Position numbers and translations under genes: made by a program. A model generated the notes under the pieces. The model did not search any database. It was not told where the DNA came from and worked only from the letters and a program-made list of their open reading frames with translations. A stretch of 64,000 bases of DNA from Warburgia ugandensis (lineage: Eukaryota > Streptophyta > Magnoliopsida > Canellales > Canellaceae). Below, in pieces: positions 21,546-32,914 of this stretch; position 1 is the stretch's first letter; every line of letters starts with the position of its first letter. Where the stretch lies: assembly GCA_035236585.1 (NCBI GenBank), contig CP141130.1:32561501-32625500 (forward strand). Reading direction: 5' to 3'.

Positions 21546-22095
21546 CCTTACTATTTTTGCACATTAGTCATGCAAAGTTAGAGAAATTAGAAGAACAAGT
21601 TTGATCAGCCATTTGTGGGTCTATTGTGCAAAAGTCGAGCTCATTATTGCAACCAACTATTGTACACACTCTATGCGGCCATTACCAAGACCAGTAAGGA
21701 TTACTTCACCTAGAATCCTTCTTATTTATATCTTCATAACTTTTTCATTTCTTTTTCTTATAATACTCTTTTTCTTTCTTTTCTTTGTATTTGTTTTTCT
21801 TTGAGGGAAAGGCTTTTTCTTTCTATGCAAACACTTAGATATTTTTCACTTTAACTTTTGTCCTTTTTCTAAACTTTTGGTGCCATCTATACTCGTTTTC
21901 GAAAGGTAGGTAATGGATATTCTTCTTGGAGTTTCTTTAAATTAGGGTAAATGAGGTTTTATAAAAGAAAAGGGCTTACCAAGAAAGCTCAAAGGGTCTA
22001 ACGAGTAGTATTGTATCTGGGTAGGCTTTATGTCTTTGGACTATAACAAGGATGGCCCATATCATTTCCTAGGTTTCTTAAAACCTCTCTAATTC
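21546..22095 (-). repeat. Inverted fragment of an Athila 3' noncoding region
   Basis: Plus-strand 21690-22095 (CATATCATTTCCTAGGTTTC near 22048) is the reverse complement of A around 15000-15560. It joins a truncated LTR on its right and, through 145 bp I cannot place, the Reina-like integrase on its left. Confidence 0.65.
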
Positions 22096-23663
22096 AACAC
22101 TAATAATGCAATCTAATACTCACAAACAAACATAGGATGACATGCAAAAAAAAACCATGAAGAAATTCAAGAGAAAGAAATTAAGTGCATGAACTAACTA
22201 ATGAAAATGGACTTAAAACTAAGATGATGAACAAGGAGAAAAATGTACAAAGTTAAGTGAAAACTCAAGGAACTAAGTTGGCTCCTCTTTTGCTTGTCAC
22301 AACTAGAGAGAAGTTAACTTAGATCTTGATTGAATAGGCAAAGAAAATTAGAGAATGGAAGAAAGAAAGTAAATAAATTTAGGGCTGGAAAATTATATGA
22401 AATTCAAGGAAACAAAACAACATGAAACAACTATTAAATTAAAGCTAGGAAAGTAAACTACTAACTTGGAATTGGAAAGCAATTAAATAAGAGAATAATT
22501 AGAAAACTAAAGGAAGAAAAGCATAAAAAAAGTCCCAAAGTCCAGCAGCAACAAAGCACCAATGGAAAAGCTTGATTTCAAGGTGTCTTGCCCACCTCTA
22601 CTTAGAAAATTCGTATAAACCATTGGGGGTATATATAGATAAGTGGGTTCCTAACTTAAGAAAGAGTTAATGCATGAGGAAAGTGACTCTAGGGTTAGGT
22701 AACTGAATCAGGAAGGTTAGGAGGAGTTTTGGAGGAGGAAATTTAGGTCTGAATGATTTTACAAAGATGACATGAGAGAGATAGGAGGTGATTGGTTAGC
22801 TAGTTACAAATTTTGGAAGGGGTGGAGGCATTACTTTCCCTTGAAGGAAAGTGGCTCTCCACCCTCCTAATTGGATGGAATTTGAATGGTGGGAAGAGTG
22901 GTAAAATAGGAGAGAAAGTAAGAAGGAAAATCTAGAAGAAAACCTACAATGTTTACATGTTGTATGGACTTAGATCTAGGGTTTCCTAATTACAAAACTA
23001 CTTGATTTTGCCAACTAAGCAGGAGCGTCCTCCTCTTGGATGGTGGCTCTTTCCTTAACTTAAAAACATGGAAGCCTAGGATGAATGGTGGATTAAAAAT
23101 GGGAAATGGGTTAGGAAAGTGGATTTTTCTCTCTTGATGGGTCCCTTACTGCATGATAATCTTACCTTATACATTAATCTCACAAAATCTTTTAAAAATC
23201 ACACTTTTAACATAGGAAATGTGGTGAAAATTCATGGCTTGAGTTTGGGTCCATTTTTAGTCACCTTTTGCTACTTCGCTTTCCTTCTTACTTGTCCTAA
23301 GATGATCTTGAACCTTCATCGCACCCTAGATTAATGTCACACAGGCTTTGACTTGCTTAGGAGTCCTAGTTAGACTAGGAAACCTTATTATTGGCCTTAA
23401 TTCTCATCTTGATCAAGCTCGCCCTTGGATTTCCTTCTCAACACCTACAGAAGAAGAAAAACCCTAACTAAATCCTAGAAAATTATGATCATTCACATAT
23501 TTTCTCAAGATTAGCTTCTAAACCTATATATCAAACTTTTGAATTATTAGGTCAGAAATGCAGGTGTTACAAAATTATGGCCAACAACCCTAATTTAACA
23601 CTATAAATTATAACACATGGGCTACTAATTGGGTACTTTTTCTATACAATTGAACACTTATCG
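22096..23663 (-). repeat. Truncated Athila-type LTR (E)
   Basis: On the minus strand it begins near 23663 with TCGATAAGTGTTCAATTG... AAAAAGTACCC, matching the LTR starts at 38341 and 43377. It follows LTR C3 for about 1.5 kb (plus-strand GGTTTCCTAATTACAAAACTACTTG and the CACTTTGC-type spans). It stops near 22096, where Athila 3' sequence begins, so about the last third of the LTR is missing. No coding capacity. Confidence 0.65.
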
Positions 23664-24457
23664 ACAATGTATCATGGGAAGACAACTTCCACCCTAATTC
23701 ATTAACCCCACGAGAGACGATTTGTAGCATCACATGGTGTTTGGTGAAGCATAGTTGGAAGGTCATTCATAGTGACCTACTCGTTGTGTGGATATGGAGA
23801 GACATGTCGGTCATCCTCAAGGGTTCAGACCAATTGCCTATGAGGCTTATTGTAGGACACTACCTTCTAGTATGTGATATGAGTTTTTCAGACGTGCGAT
23901 ACATCTCCAAATTAATTTAGTGCATCTCCAATTGATTTGAAATAAATGGCTTTATTAGACATAAATGCATGCATTTTACAGTTTTTAAAACTATCTTAGG
24001 GATTTCCTACTGAGTGTTCATACTCACCTTCACTGACATTTCAAGTGAAAGTCCCAATAACTAGGTTTAGCTTGGGCTACCAACAAAGCAGAAAGTGGAA
24101 AAGGAATTGAAGCTAGAGGAGTAATCTTCGTTTAGTTCTAATTACTTATATAAGTTTTATGGTTTTTGCTTGACAAACATGTAATAAGAATTTATTTCTA
24201 TTTCACGTGAATTTATGGATTTATTTAGTTGTTTGGATTGTGAGCAATGGCTCATGATATATGCTCGTTTAGTTCTGTGATTACTTTACATGTTTATGTA
24301 TGGAGTTTTTGAAATGTCACCAGGCTTAAAGAAGTGATTTTGGTATCTATTACTTATTGTATGCTTTCTAAAATGTTTTACCAAAAATATTCCTAGGAAT
24401 TCCTAGCTTTTCAAAAGAATTTGTGAAAAAACTATTTTGAAAACTTGAGTAGTCACA
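23664..24457 (+). repeat. 3' part of a Tekay/Del-like LTR (F)
   Basis: Ends TTGAGTAGTCACA and is followed directly by a tRNA-Met-type primer site, so it is the R/U5 end of a 5' LTR. It contains CCTAC-TGAGT-GTTCAT-ACTCA-CC at 24006-24028, the same inverted repeat as in the solo LTRs. The left part is missing, cut where LTR E begins. Confidence 0.7.
24011..24026 (+). promoter_or_regulatory. Inverted repeat TGAGTGT/ATACTCA in LTR F
   Basis: TGAGT pairs with ACTCA perfectly; extending inward gives one G-U pair and one A-U pair. It has the same CCTAC lead and CACC tail as the motif at 4972 although the surrounding sequence has diverged. Confidence 0.5.
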
Positions 24458-24458
24458 C

Positions 24459-24471
24459 TTGGTACCAAAGC
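24459..24471 (+). other. Primer binding site, initiator tRNA-Met type
   Basis: TTGGTACCAAAGC, two bases from the usual TTGGTATCAGAGC that pairs with initiator tRNA-Met. It sits one base after the LTR end. Confidence 0.75.
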
Positions 24472-24950
24472 ACAATTTAGATTGTTCACGGCCAAACAGG
24501 AAGAGAAACTTATTAGTTCTTTCTATTATTGAGAATTTTAGATGGTGCCAAAGTGACAAAGGGATGCTACCTCATTATTCACCACTAAAACTTCCTACTC
24601 TATAGTGTAATGAGGTGTGAAATGATTCTACAAAAGATGTCATAAAGTTTCTCCTTCAAAGGATGAAGTAAAAATTGTAGGCTCCTCATCAAGGAGGTGA
24701 ATTAAAGGAGGAAGTTGGAGTAGGAGGGATGTGAGAAACATTGGACACTCTATTACCCTAAATTCTTTGGTAAAGAAAGGCCAGAGGCAGCAGAGACATG
24801 AGGTGAAATAGCTTTTTAAGGTAATGAAAGTGCCAAAGGATCACCAAGTGACTATTACCACTTTTTTTTTTATTGTAAAGGCTACATTTTGGTGGTCTAT
24901 GACAAAGATTCCCTACTTTTCTGAGGTAGAGGAGATTTAATGCAGTGGTG
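24472..24950 (+). pseudogene. gag: Tekay/Del-like gag remnant
   Basis: Out-of-frame pieces of a capsid protein follow the primer site. Near 24755-24900 the reading PKFFGKERPEAAETW...VMKVPKDHQVT, then a WW-like end, resembles the capsid core of Tekay-type gag. There are stops and a T-run, and the distance to protease is too short for a full gag, so most of it is deleted. Confidence 0.5.
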
Positions 24951-25379
24951 GACGGTACTCTTCTAATTTCTAGTAGACATGCTAGAGTACTGATTGATAC
25001 TAATTCCACATATTCTTCTATACCCTGTAATTTCATATCATGTATGATCATGCAATACAAAAATTAAGATTATGTTTAGAAGTTAATATTCTGAAGGAGA
25101 TACAATCGTAGCATAGGAGTTTATTCAGGATGTGCTTATTAGAGTAATACACAGAGAACATAGTGCTAACCTGATCCTCCTAGGAATGATGGATTTTGAT
25201 GTCATCCTAGACATGGACTGGTTAGTCACAATATGGTATTATGGTTGACTGTAGGAATAAGTGTCACTTTTTATGACTCAAATGGTACACCCTACACCAT
25301 TTAAGGAAAGTTATACACACCAGACATGAGTATTATTATTTCATCTATGAGAACTACACATCTTATTGCCAAGGGGAGT
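24951..25379 (+). pseudogene. pol: Tekay/Del-like protease remnant
   Basis: Reads RHARVLIDTNSTYSSI, where VLIDSGSTHSF is the family's active-site block; the catalytic D remains and G is replaced by N. It continues with GMMDFDVILDMDWLVT and VTFYDSNGTPYTI, the usual downstream protease blocks. Frames are shifted. The sequence is cut at 25379 by LTR B1, so RT and the rest are not seen. Confidence 0.75.
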
Positions 25380-28358
25380 TGATGAGTCTCCAAATTTGTA
25401 TAAAAAGTACCCAATTTGTTCCCATGTATTATAACTTATAGTGCTAAATTAGGGTTTTTGGCATAGCATGCATTTTTTACCTAATAATTCACAAGTATAA
25501 TATTTTGCAAGTTTAAAGGCTAATTTAGAGTAAATATGTGAATAATCATATTTTTCTAAGATAATCAAGATTTCTTATCTTTGGTAGGTAATGGGATGTT
25601 AATCTAGTAGTTGAGATGGAACAAGATAGGCATTGAAGTCATTCATGAGGTTTCCTAGTCTAACTAGAAAACCAAAGCAAGCCAAGGCCTAAATTTCAAC
25701 AATCCAAATGTGAGATCAAGATCATCTCTAGGGCAAGCAAAGGATGCATTCAGAAGAGCTAAATTGGGCCCATGCATGAGCCATGCATTTTCACCACCTT
25801 TGCATGGGAGTCATTCGAGCCACCTAAGCCATATAAGCCATGAGAGAAGTTGACAAGTTAAGGAGCAAACCAAGCCATTGAAGCCAAGGGTGTGAACCTT
25901 GAAGACAAGTCAAATGAGCCCTCCTAGCCACTTAAGCCAAGCTACAAGGAGAGATGCTATCGGAAGAGAATTTCACTTAATTATCCTAAAGTAAAAAGTG
26001 GGTTTTTAAGAGGATAATTAAAAGATATTTGGGGTGAAAGTCAAAACAAGTAAGCATGCATGTAGACCAATGGGAAGAACCTACTTTATTTTCTTCTTCT
26101 CATCTTTTCCCCACTATTTTCTCTCTTTCCACCTATCACCCTCCTTCCCACAATTTTTACTTAAGGGGAAGATGTGTGACACTAAAAAGTAGGTGTCTCC
26201 CACATTCCTAATGCCCTCTTAGCCAGCCAATTACCCACCTTCTATTTCCTCTTCCTCCTTATCTCTTTGTCTTTCTTACCCTCTCTCTTCCCATCCTTAT
26301 CCCCATCTCTTTCCAATTCTACAATGTCCTCCATGATTATTACAAGGCGGAGGCCCCCTCTCCTAAGAAGCAAGTATCTCCCACCCTATCCCACATTGTC
26401 CCTCTCTTAAGTTCCTCATTAGTTGTCCTAGGTTAACCAATCATTTCATGACACCTAATACTTTCTAATCTCATACCCTTAGGGTCCCTTTAGAAAGCAG
26501 CCATCCATATAAAGCAAGAGGAGGGTTTCCATGTGGAAAAAACTTTTGGAGATGGGGAGTACATCCCCTCCTAAGAAGGAGGCATCTCCACTCTTCCTCC
26601 TCCTCTTCTTCTCCAATGCACTCCCTCCTTCCCCTTCCAAAAGCCTTCAATGCATTCCACCTTGGAGCAGCCATCCTCCCCCATTCCTCCAGGCCTTCAT
26701 TGGGTTGTCCTCCTCTAGTTATTGCTTTGATTTTAGGTGCATTTTTTTATGGTTTTATTACATTGTTGCTTTGCTTTTGTTCCTTGTTTTATTGCTTGTT
26801 AGCTTCCTTGCTTTCATGCTTTATTATTCATGCCTTGTTCCTTAATCTTCCATGCTTGTTGCCTTTGATTTAAACCCTAGATCCTTGTTCCCAAGGATCA
26901 CTAATCTCTAGTAGTGACATCCAAGAGATTGTGGTCCTTAGATCAAGCGATTTGGGTGCCTTAGATTCATCGATTCCTATTACTCTTACTCACCTATTAA
27001 CACTCTTTTTCCTTGGAATCTTTGCTTCATATCTTTATTTTTTCTTGAATATTTTCTTAAGATCTAAGTTATTTTTTCTCTGGTAGCAAAGACAAACAAT
27101 AGCTTAAATCTTTGGAGTTTCCTTCATCTTTTATGTACATTCTTCTTTCTTGTAGAACTAGTTTGACCTTATTTTTCCTTAAAATAGTTCCATCTTCCTA
27201 GTTTCTCTTCTCTTGGTTTTCTTTTAGGTTCTACTATCATGCTAGTTGGGCTTGGTTTACTGTTGTTACAAGCTGGTTTATATGTGATTGGAATCAAGTT
27301 TCTAGCCTTGTAAGAGTGTGCAATTTCCAGATTGTGGATACATGTTCATACACACTCTAATTTGATGTAATTTGACATTCATTCAATAAAGTTCTTTGAG
27401 GATTATTATTGCTACTTGTTTCTAGTAATTAAATAATTCAGATCTTGAACTTTTATAGCATAAAAAAGTGTTATTTATAATGCTTTCCAAGTCCTAATTG
27501 ATTGGATGTTCAAAAATAGCATGTGCTGGAATTTACTAATTGATTGTTCATGTTTAATTTCCAACACCATATACATTTTGTTACTCATATGCACTCTAAT
27601 TTGATGTAATTTAACATTCATTTAATAAATTTCTTTGAGGATTATTATTTCTTCTTGTTTCTAATAGTTAAATAATTCAAATCTTGAATTTTTATTGCAT
27701 AAAAAAGTGTTATTTATAATGCTTTCCCAGTCCTAATTCATTGAATGTTCAAAAATAGCATGTGCTGGAATTTACTAATTGATTGTTCATGTTTAATTTC
27801 CCACACCATATACATTTCATGGATCATGCGCATGATACTTGGGTAGCTTTATTTTAAATGATTGATTAGTTGTTGTTTAAATTTAGTTTTCTTGTTCAAT
27901 TTGTAGTTTGATTTGAGTTTAGATTCTGTTAATTTCTTATCTGCATCTTAGTTTAGGAATTTTCTACTTTTAGTTTAGGAAGTGTTACTTTTAGAAATTC
28001 TTAGTTAAGAAAGTTTCAACTTGTACCAAGTTCCTTAAGTTCATGTTTCCTATAGTAATTCATCTTAGTTTTGCATTAGTTAATATTTTAGAGTGCATGT
28101 TTTAGGAAAAATTCTAAGGTTAGTTTGTTTTCTTTTACCATACTTTCTTATTCCATGTTTTTAATTTATACCATGTTTCCATGTTAATTCCCTTCTTATA
28201 TTAGGATAAACAACCAATTTTTTAGGCTGGGGTGGATAATATAAATCAAGATCCATCCAAGATGCAAAACCATGAGATTCCTTGTGGCATCAACCTCTCT
28301 TACGTACATCTACTATAATAGATTCTTGCACTTGTGAGTTATTTTAAACATCACAACA
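25380..28358 (+). repeat. LTR B1
   Basis: Starts TGATGAGTCTCC, ends AACATCACAACA, 2979 bp. B2 has the same start and end but is about 770 bp shorter, partly because B1 carries an internal duplication and B2 lacks a stretch near 33265. The end block CTACTATAATAGATTCTTGC (28309-28328) parallels the end of LTR A. It contains short open frames (26471-26873) that are not conserved as proteins. Confidence 0.8.
27355..27826 (+). repeat. 239-bp tandem duplication in LTR B1
   Basis: Unit 1 27355-27593 and unit 2 from 27594, each starting CTCTAATTTGATGTAATTT and ending near CACCATATACATTT, with scattered differences. LTR B2 has one copy (from about 34306). Confidence 0.85.
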
Positions 28359-28364
28359 AATTTT

Positions 28365-28382
28365 TGGAACAGTTGCTGGGGA
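28365..28382 (+). other. Primer binding site of B, decayed tRNA-Asp type
   Basis: TGGAACAGTTGCTGGGGA, against the expected TGGCGCCGTTGCCGGGGA. It is preceded by TTTT and the LTR end, as in A. Confidence 0.7.
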
Positions 28383-29640
28383 ATCACAATGAAATTGTGT
28401 AGTGGATCTTAACTTAGATTATTTACCTCTAGTATAGGTTTAGGTTTCATTAGATTAGGGTTTTTCATTAATTTTTGTATGCATTTCTATTTCCTCAAAT
28501 TGACCATATTTTGTTTGATTTTGTACGAATGAAAATTGGCAAAGGAACGGTTGTGATCTTGTAGGCCAATGCTTCATCACACTAGATTATGGTCTCATTG
28601 CTTTCTTAGATTAGGGTTTTGAGTGGAATTTCTAGTGAGATCCATTGTAATTTGTATTTTATTATGCAATTTTAAATGAGTTGTAATATTACAGGGCAAG
28701 TGTGAGTATGATAGCCCACACTTGATCTTCATTGAAGACCCCATTGTAAGTATTCCTCACTTTCCTTTTATTTTTATACTTTAGGTGCATTTAGTGTAAT
28801 CTTGTATTATGGATGATAGGATAATTGGTATTGATTAGGATCATTCATTATAATTGTCGCATTTTATTCAGGACTATTGCATTAATTGTGCACCTATTTA
28901 ACAAAGGTTAGCCTGAGCTTAGCTATAACCAAAGCATAGGTTGTATGGTTATATTATCTTGTCTAATAAGGTGTTTGACCCTTTATTAAATAGCATATAA
29001 GTAGGCATTAGTTTATTTTTTGTACTCCATTACACATTTAATTGCTTTATGGTAGAATGTATGCCATTGATAGTAAGGCCCCATAGGAACCATCATAAGA
29101 TAAGGACTGGATTTCATTGCTAGATCCTTTGCCCACCTAGGTAATTAGAATTAATCCACGCATATTTGTGATCCCAGCCCTTAAACGTAATTTAAAATCA
29201 AGTAGAAATAGACTTACTGTTTCGAGCTCATAGGAACCTTCTTGAAGGGTTAGAACTATTGTCACTCCAATGGCTATTGAGCATTGTGGTTATAGTAGGT
29301 ATACAAAATCCAAGTAATTTTTCTACTCCTTCCATTGACATTGGTTGAGGTTTAAACGCTTCTTGACATGGGGATTGTATTAACCACATTAGAGCAAAAC
29401 CTAACTAGTAAGTAGTAGTCTAGCTTGGATAAAAAAGAACAACTATTTAAATTTAGGTCTAAATGCTACCACACTACACAATAATTAAAGATCATCAATT
29501 CAGTTCATTAGCAAGCTATGAGGATTGGTTTTACATCATTTAGCTTAGGACTAGCATTTACTTTGCATCATATAGTTAGGGTTTTACATATAAAAAAAAT
29601 AAAAAAACAACAACTCATTTGTTGTATACAATGATTTGTT
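28383..29640 (+). other. Untranslated leader of B
   Basis: Homologous in blocks to the leader of A: the hairpin at 28697-28724 with GTAAGT at 28746-28751, and the TGTCACTCCAATGGC... TTGTGGTTATAGTAGG block near 29256-29300. No coding frame. Confidence 0.6.
28697..28751 (+). promoter_or_regulatory. Leader hairpin plus GTAAGT in B1 internal region
   Basis: CAAGTGTG (28697-28704) and CACACTTG (28717-28724), perfect 8-bp arms with a 12-nt loop, then GTAAGT at 28746. Homologous to 5437-5491 and 35432-35485. Confidence 0.55.
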
Positions 29641-30775
29641 TTTTTGTATATAAAGTTTAGAATAAAGGCCTATCAAGAAGGGGATAGATTTGGTAGATTA
29701 GATACATCAATGGATTGGATAGATAGTATGAAAATTCAATTGCTTAGGATGATAACTTCTAAGCAAGTTACTTTATAGCTTTAGTCCCATAATAATTATG
29801 CCTATTCTGAACTTCAATATTACACTTCTTCATGGCCATCAAGCTCCACATACAGGGGATATTATCAGGTGCTAGTGGATGCAACCATAATATTCACATA
29901 CCCTAGCAATAACTACAATCTTGAGATAGACTATCAAAATAGATGGGCTAGGCATCATGAACATCCATGGTATCAAGAATATCAACTATACTAGGAAGAA
30001 CCAACATGGTACCATCGTGAACAACCCTATTATGATTATCAAGAAAATCAAGGTCAATGATCATGGGCTCAACATTCTTGGCCCTTTTTTTCAATACCCT
30101 AGTGCCATAATTATACCAACCATATGAGTCATTCCATTTACAACATGAAGAACCATCATTAAAAGAGAATATATAGCAAATTTATGAAAGAATAGACCAA
30201 ACCATTGCTGCCATGAAAAAAGGGAATGAGGAAATGAAAAGAGAGAGGGAGGAATGGGAAGAGAAAATGAAACTAATAAGGGAATATTCTAAAAGAAACA
30301 TTACTTAATTTATAAAAAGGACTGTAGAATTAGAACCAATTGGGAATAATGAAGGGTCATTTATTATTGATAGTAGGACAGGACTATCTTATGATTATTC
30401 TCAACTATAGAGTCTTCAACCATCTTTACTTATTGATAATGATGATACAATGGACATATTTTATGAATCTTTTGAGCCCCATAATTTTTCATCATCCCTA
30501 CCCATTATTACCGATAATAGGATGGAAATTGCATATGATCATTTTGAGCCACAAAGTCTATAACCATCTATAAAATCCTATGACTCATATCTACTTGAGC
30601 CATGTCCTATTCCTTTTTATGATTATGATAAAGAGACATCCATTGAGGAGGAGAATGAATCCTTAGCAAATCATGTCTTGCTTATTTTTATGAATTTGAT
30701 GAAGACATGTCTATTGAGGAGGTGAAGGAATTGCTGTAAATTGTGCCATTAATGAACACTTCTAAATAGCATGCT
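29641..30775 (+). pseudogene. gag: Gag and pre-RT linker remnants of B
   Basis: Reading pieces resemble the second half of Athila gag: NYNLEIDYQNRWARHHEHPW (29918-29977, compare NPRWARHPNLSW in A), then repeated tyrosine- and tryptophan-rich lines and a charged helix-like segment (ERIDQTIAAMKKGNEEMKRE near 30190-30248). Near 30695-30770 FDEDMSIEEVKELL...PLMNTSK matches the linker after the protease of A. The protease active site itself was not found. Stops throughout; not functional. Confidence 0.55.
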
Positions 30776-31500
30776 AGAGTAGAATCCTCTACAGAACCTG
30801 AAATTCAACTTAGCCTTGCAGTATAGAAGACATACCAGATTGGGACCTGCAGACCTTATTTGACCAAACACCATATAGTAATCTAGGTCCATCTAAAACC
30901 TTACCTTTGTTGGATGAATAGGAAAAAGAAGATTCAATTAATGAACTTGCCCTACATCAACCAAATCTAGGGTACAATTAAAAAATAATCAGGGTTTAAG
31001 CCTTACCGTGTCCCTACCACTAGTAATACTAGAACCACCTTTTATGGAAGTGCAGAGTCAACTTATACCTCAATTTCAGGACAATGTAAGGGAAATGTAG
31101 GAAGAAGATGAATTGAATACAATAGTCAATGTTATCCCTTAATTTGGTTAAGAAGTGGACCATTCATCTCAAATTGGTCTTAAGACTTTTAAATTCAAGG
31201 CAATTGTTGTCATTGTACTACCACCAAGTCAAGTTTCAAGGTGGAGGAGATATATTGACTATCATAAAATACTGAAAATGGGGTTCATCACTTCCAATGT
31301 GTTCCTACTTAATTTAAAACTTTGGTGGTCCATTGTGTTATATTGTCACCCCCACCAAAAATTTCAAAGTAGAGGGAATATATAGACTACTACAAAATTC
31401 TGATGTAGGGTGAGAAATCTTGCCAATTTCATTATTAGAGTTAAGTTATGACAAATTAAGTTAAACTAGTGAGGTCATGATTGGGAAACATTAGGCAATG
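30776..31500 (+). other. Degraded segment of B with an internal repeat
   Basis: Between the linker and the 3' region, where A has more than 4 kb of pol. Two imperfect direct repeats lie at about 31198-31268 and 31320-31395 (AAGGTGGAGGAGATATATTG and AAAGTAGAGGGAATATATAG). A 76-codon frame at 31155-31385 includes WRRYIDYHKIL, faintly like RT WRVCIDYRKL, but nothing else of RT follows. Confidence 0.4.
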
Positions 31501-32914
31501 TTTGACTAAAGATGTTAAACTTAGTGCTCACTAGGTGACAAAATAGGATTTTTTTTAGAAAGTCTCATTGTTTTGCATTACTTGTTCATCATATAGGTAC
31601 CCTATATTTCAAAATATTGAGGACAATGTTTAGTTCCAGTTGGGGAGTGTAGATATGCATGATATTTCTAAGCTTTTCTTGCATCTTTGGAAATTTTATA
31701 AAAAATTTATAAAAAAAATTTGATGATAAGTCCTTTACAAAGATGAGAACTTGGATTTTCTAAATATTCAGCTATCCTTGAACTTTATCTTATTATTAAT
31801 AGAGTTGCATACATTTAGTGCCCTATTTTATCCTTTTTTCTAAAGTATTTCATGAAAAATTAAACATGAAATACTAATTACAAAAAAGTAGCTATATATA
31901 TAGTTTAGGTCGAAGAGAGAATATAGCTAAAGGATCCTAAAGAAGATCTGTAAAGACTTATAACCCAAGAGAGTTTTGAGCCATTTTTCCTTTTTTTAGG
32001 GTTATACATAAATTCAAAATTTTCTTTAGCAGACATTAATTCTTAGTTGGTCTCATTATTCTTCATCTTGGTCAACCATTGATAAATCACAAAAAGACTA
32101 TCCCATATATCTCTTAAGTTTATGATCATTTTTTAAGTCATATCAATCTTAGGAAATGATAGAGGCCATCTTTGATAAAACCCAGAGCTTATGTTTCATC
32201 CTAATAGAAGTCCTTACATGATCTTAGGATTAGTATGGCTTGGATAAGGCTATGAATGAGTAGGGAATTTGGTAAAGTATAACATTCTTAGTAGTTGATA
32301 TCCTTTCATGAGACCATCATTGTCATTCTTTCTAAGTTATCATTCTTTTGTATAAAATATATGAAATTTTTGGATTTGATGAACAGCATTCTATTCATAT
32401 GTTAATGAGAGATTTACACCTTTCTAAGTGACTTGTCTCTGAGTGATAAGTATATTATGTAAGAATTCAAGTCAAAGCATACATTTGGATGGTAATTTTG
32501 GTTATGTTTGGCTTGAAAACTGTTAAATGCATATATTCACTATAGCATACACTCACCTTCTGAAGTTTAATGGAATAATGAGACATCTTTAGCATGAGGG
32601 TAGGATTTTGGACCTTTTTGTTCATCTTTATTAGCAAGCCAAAGTTAGGTATTTGGTATGAGTTGAATAGGAGAAAATTTTCTTAGATGAATAAAGGACT
32701 TTTCATTAAAAATTTTGAGAATTTTATGAGCAAATTCATTGTAAACCCTCATAATGCCTAACTCATCCAATAGTGGTAATTTGGGGGTTTAAAGGCTTGT
32801 TGCATATGCCAAATACAATCATGAGTATTGACAAAAGTGCAAATTTGTATCAATTTTGTAAAATGTTCTTTTGCATGTTTTATTTGGGTCTAGCAAAACG
32901 CTAATAGAGGGCTA
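31501..32914 (+). other. 3' noncoding region of B
   Basis: Matches A from about 14415 to 16108: ATGTTAAACTTAGTGCTCAC, GAGGACAATGTTTAGTTCCA, and the TTTGGGTCTAGCAAAACGC end just before the LTR. The purine primer next to the LTR (AGAGGGCTA) is poor. No reading frame. Confidence 0.65.

Noticed and set aside
26531..26873. Hydrophobic small proteins in LTR B1 (also 33604-33913 in B2).
   Set aside because: Frames in T-rich LTR DNA; the two copies shift relative to each other and show no conserved start or protein sequence.
31155..31385. Reverse-transcriptase fragment in element B (WRRYIDYHKIL).
   Set aside because: Only one short resemblance, and the segment is internally repeated; no palm or FMDD block nearby.
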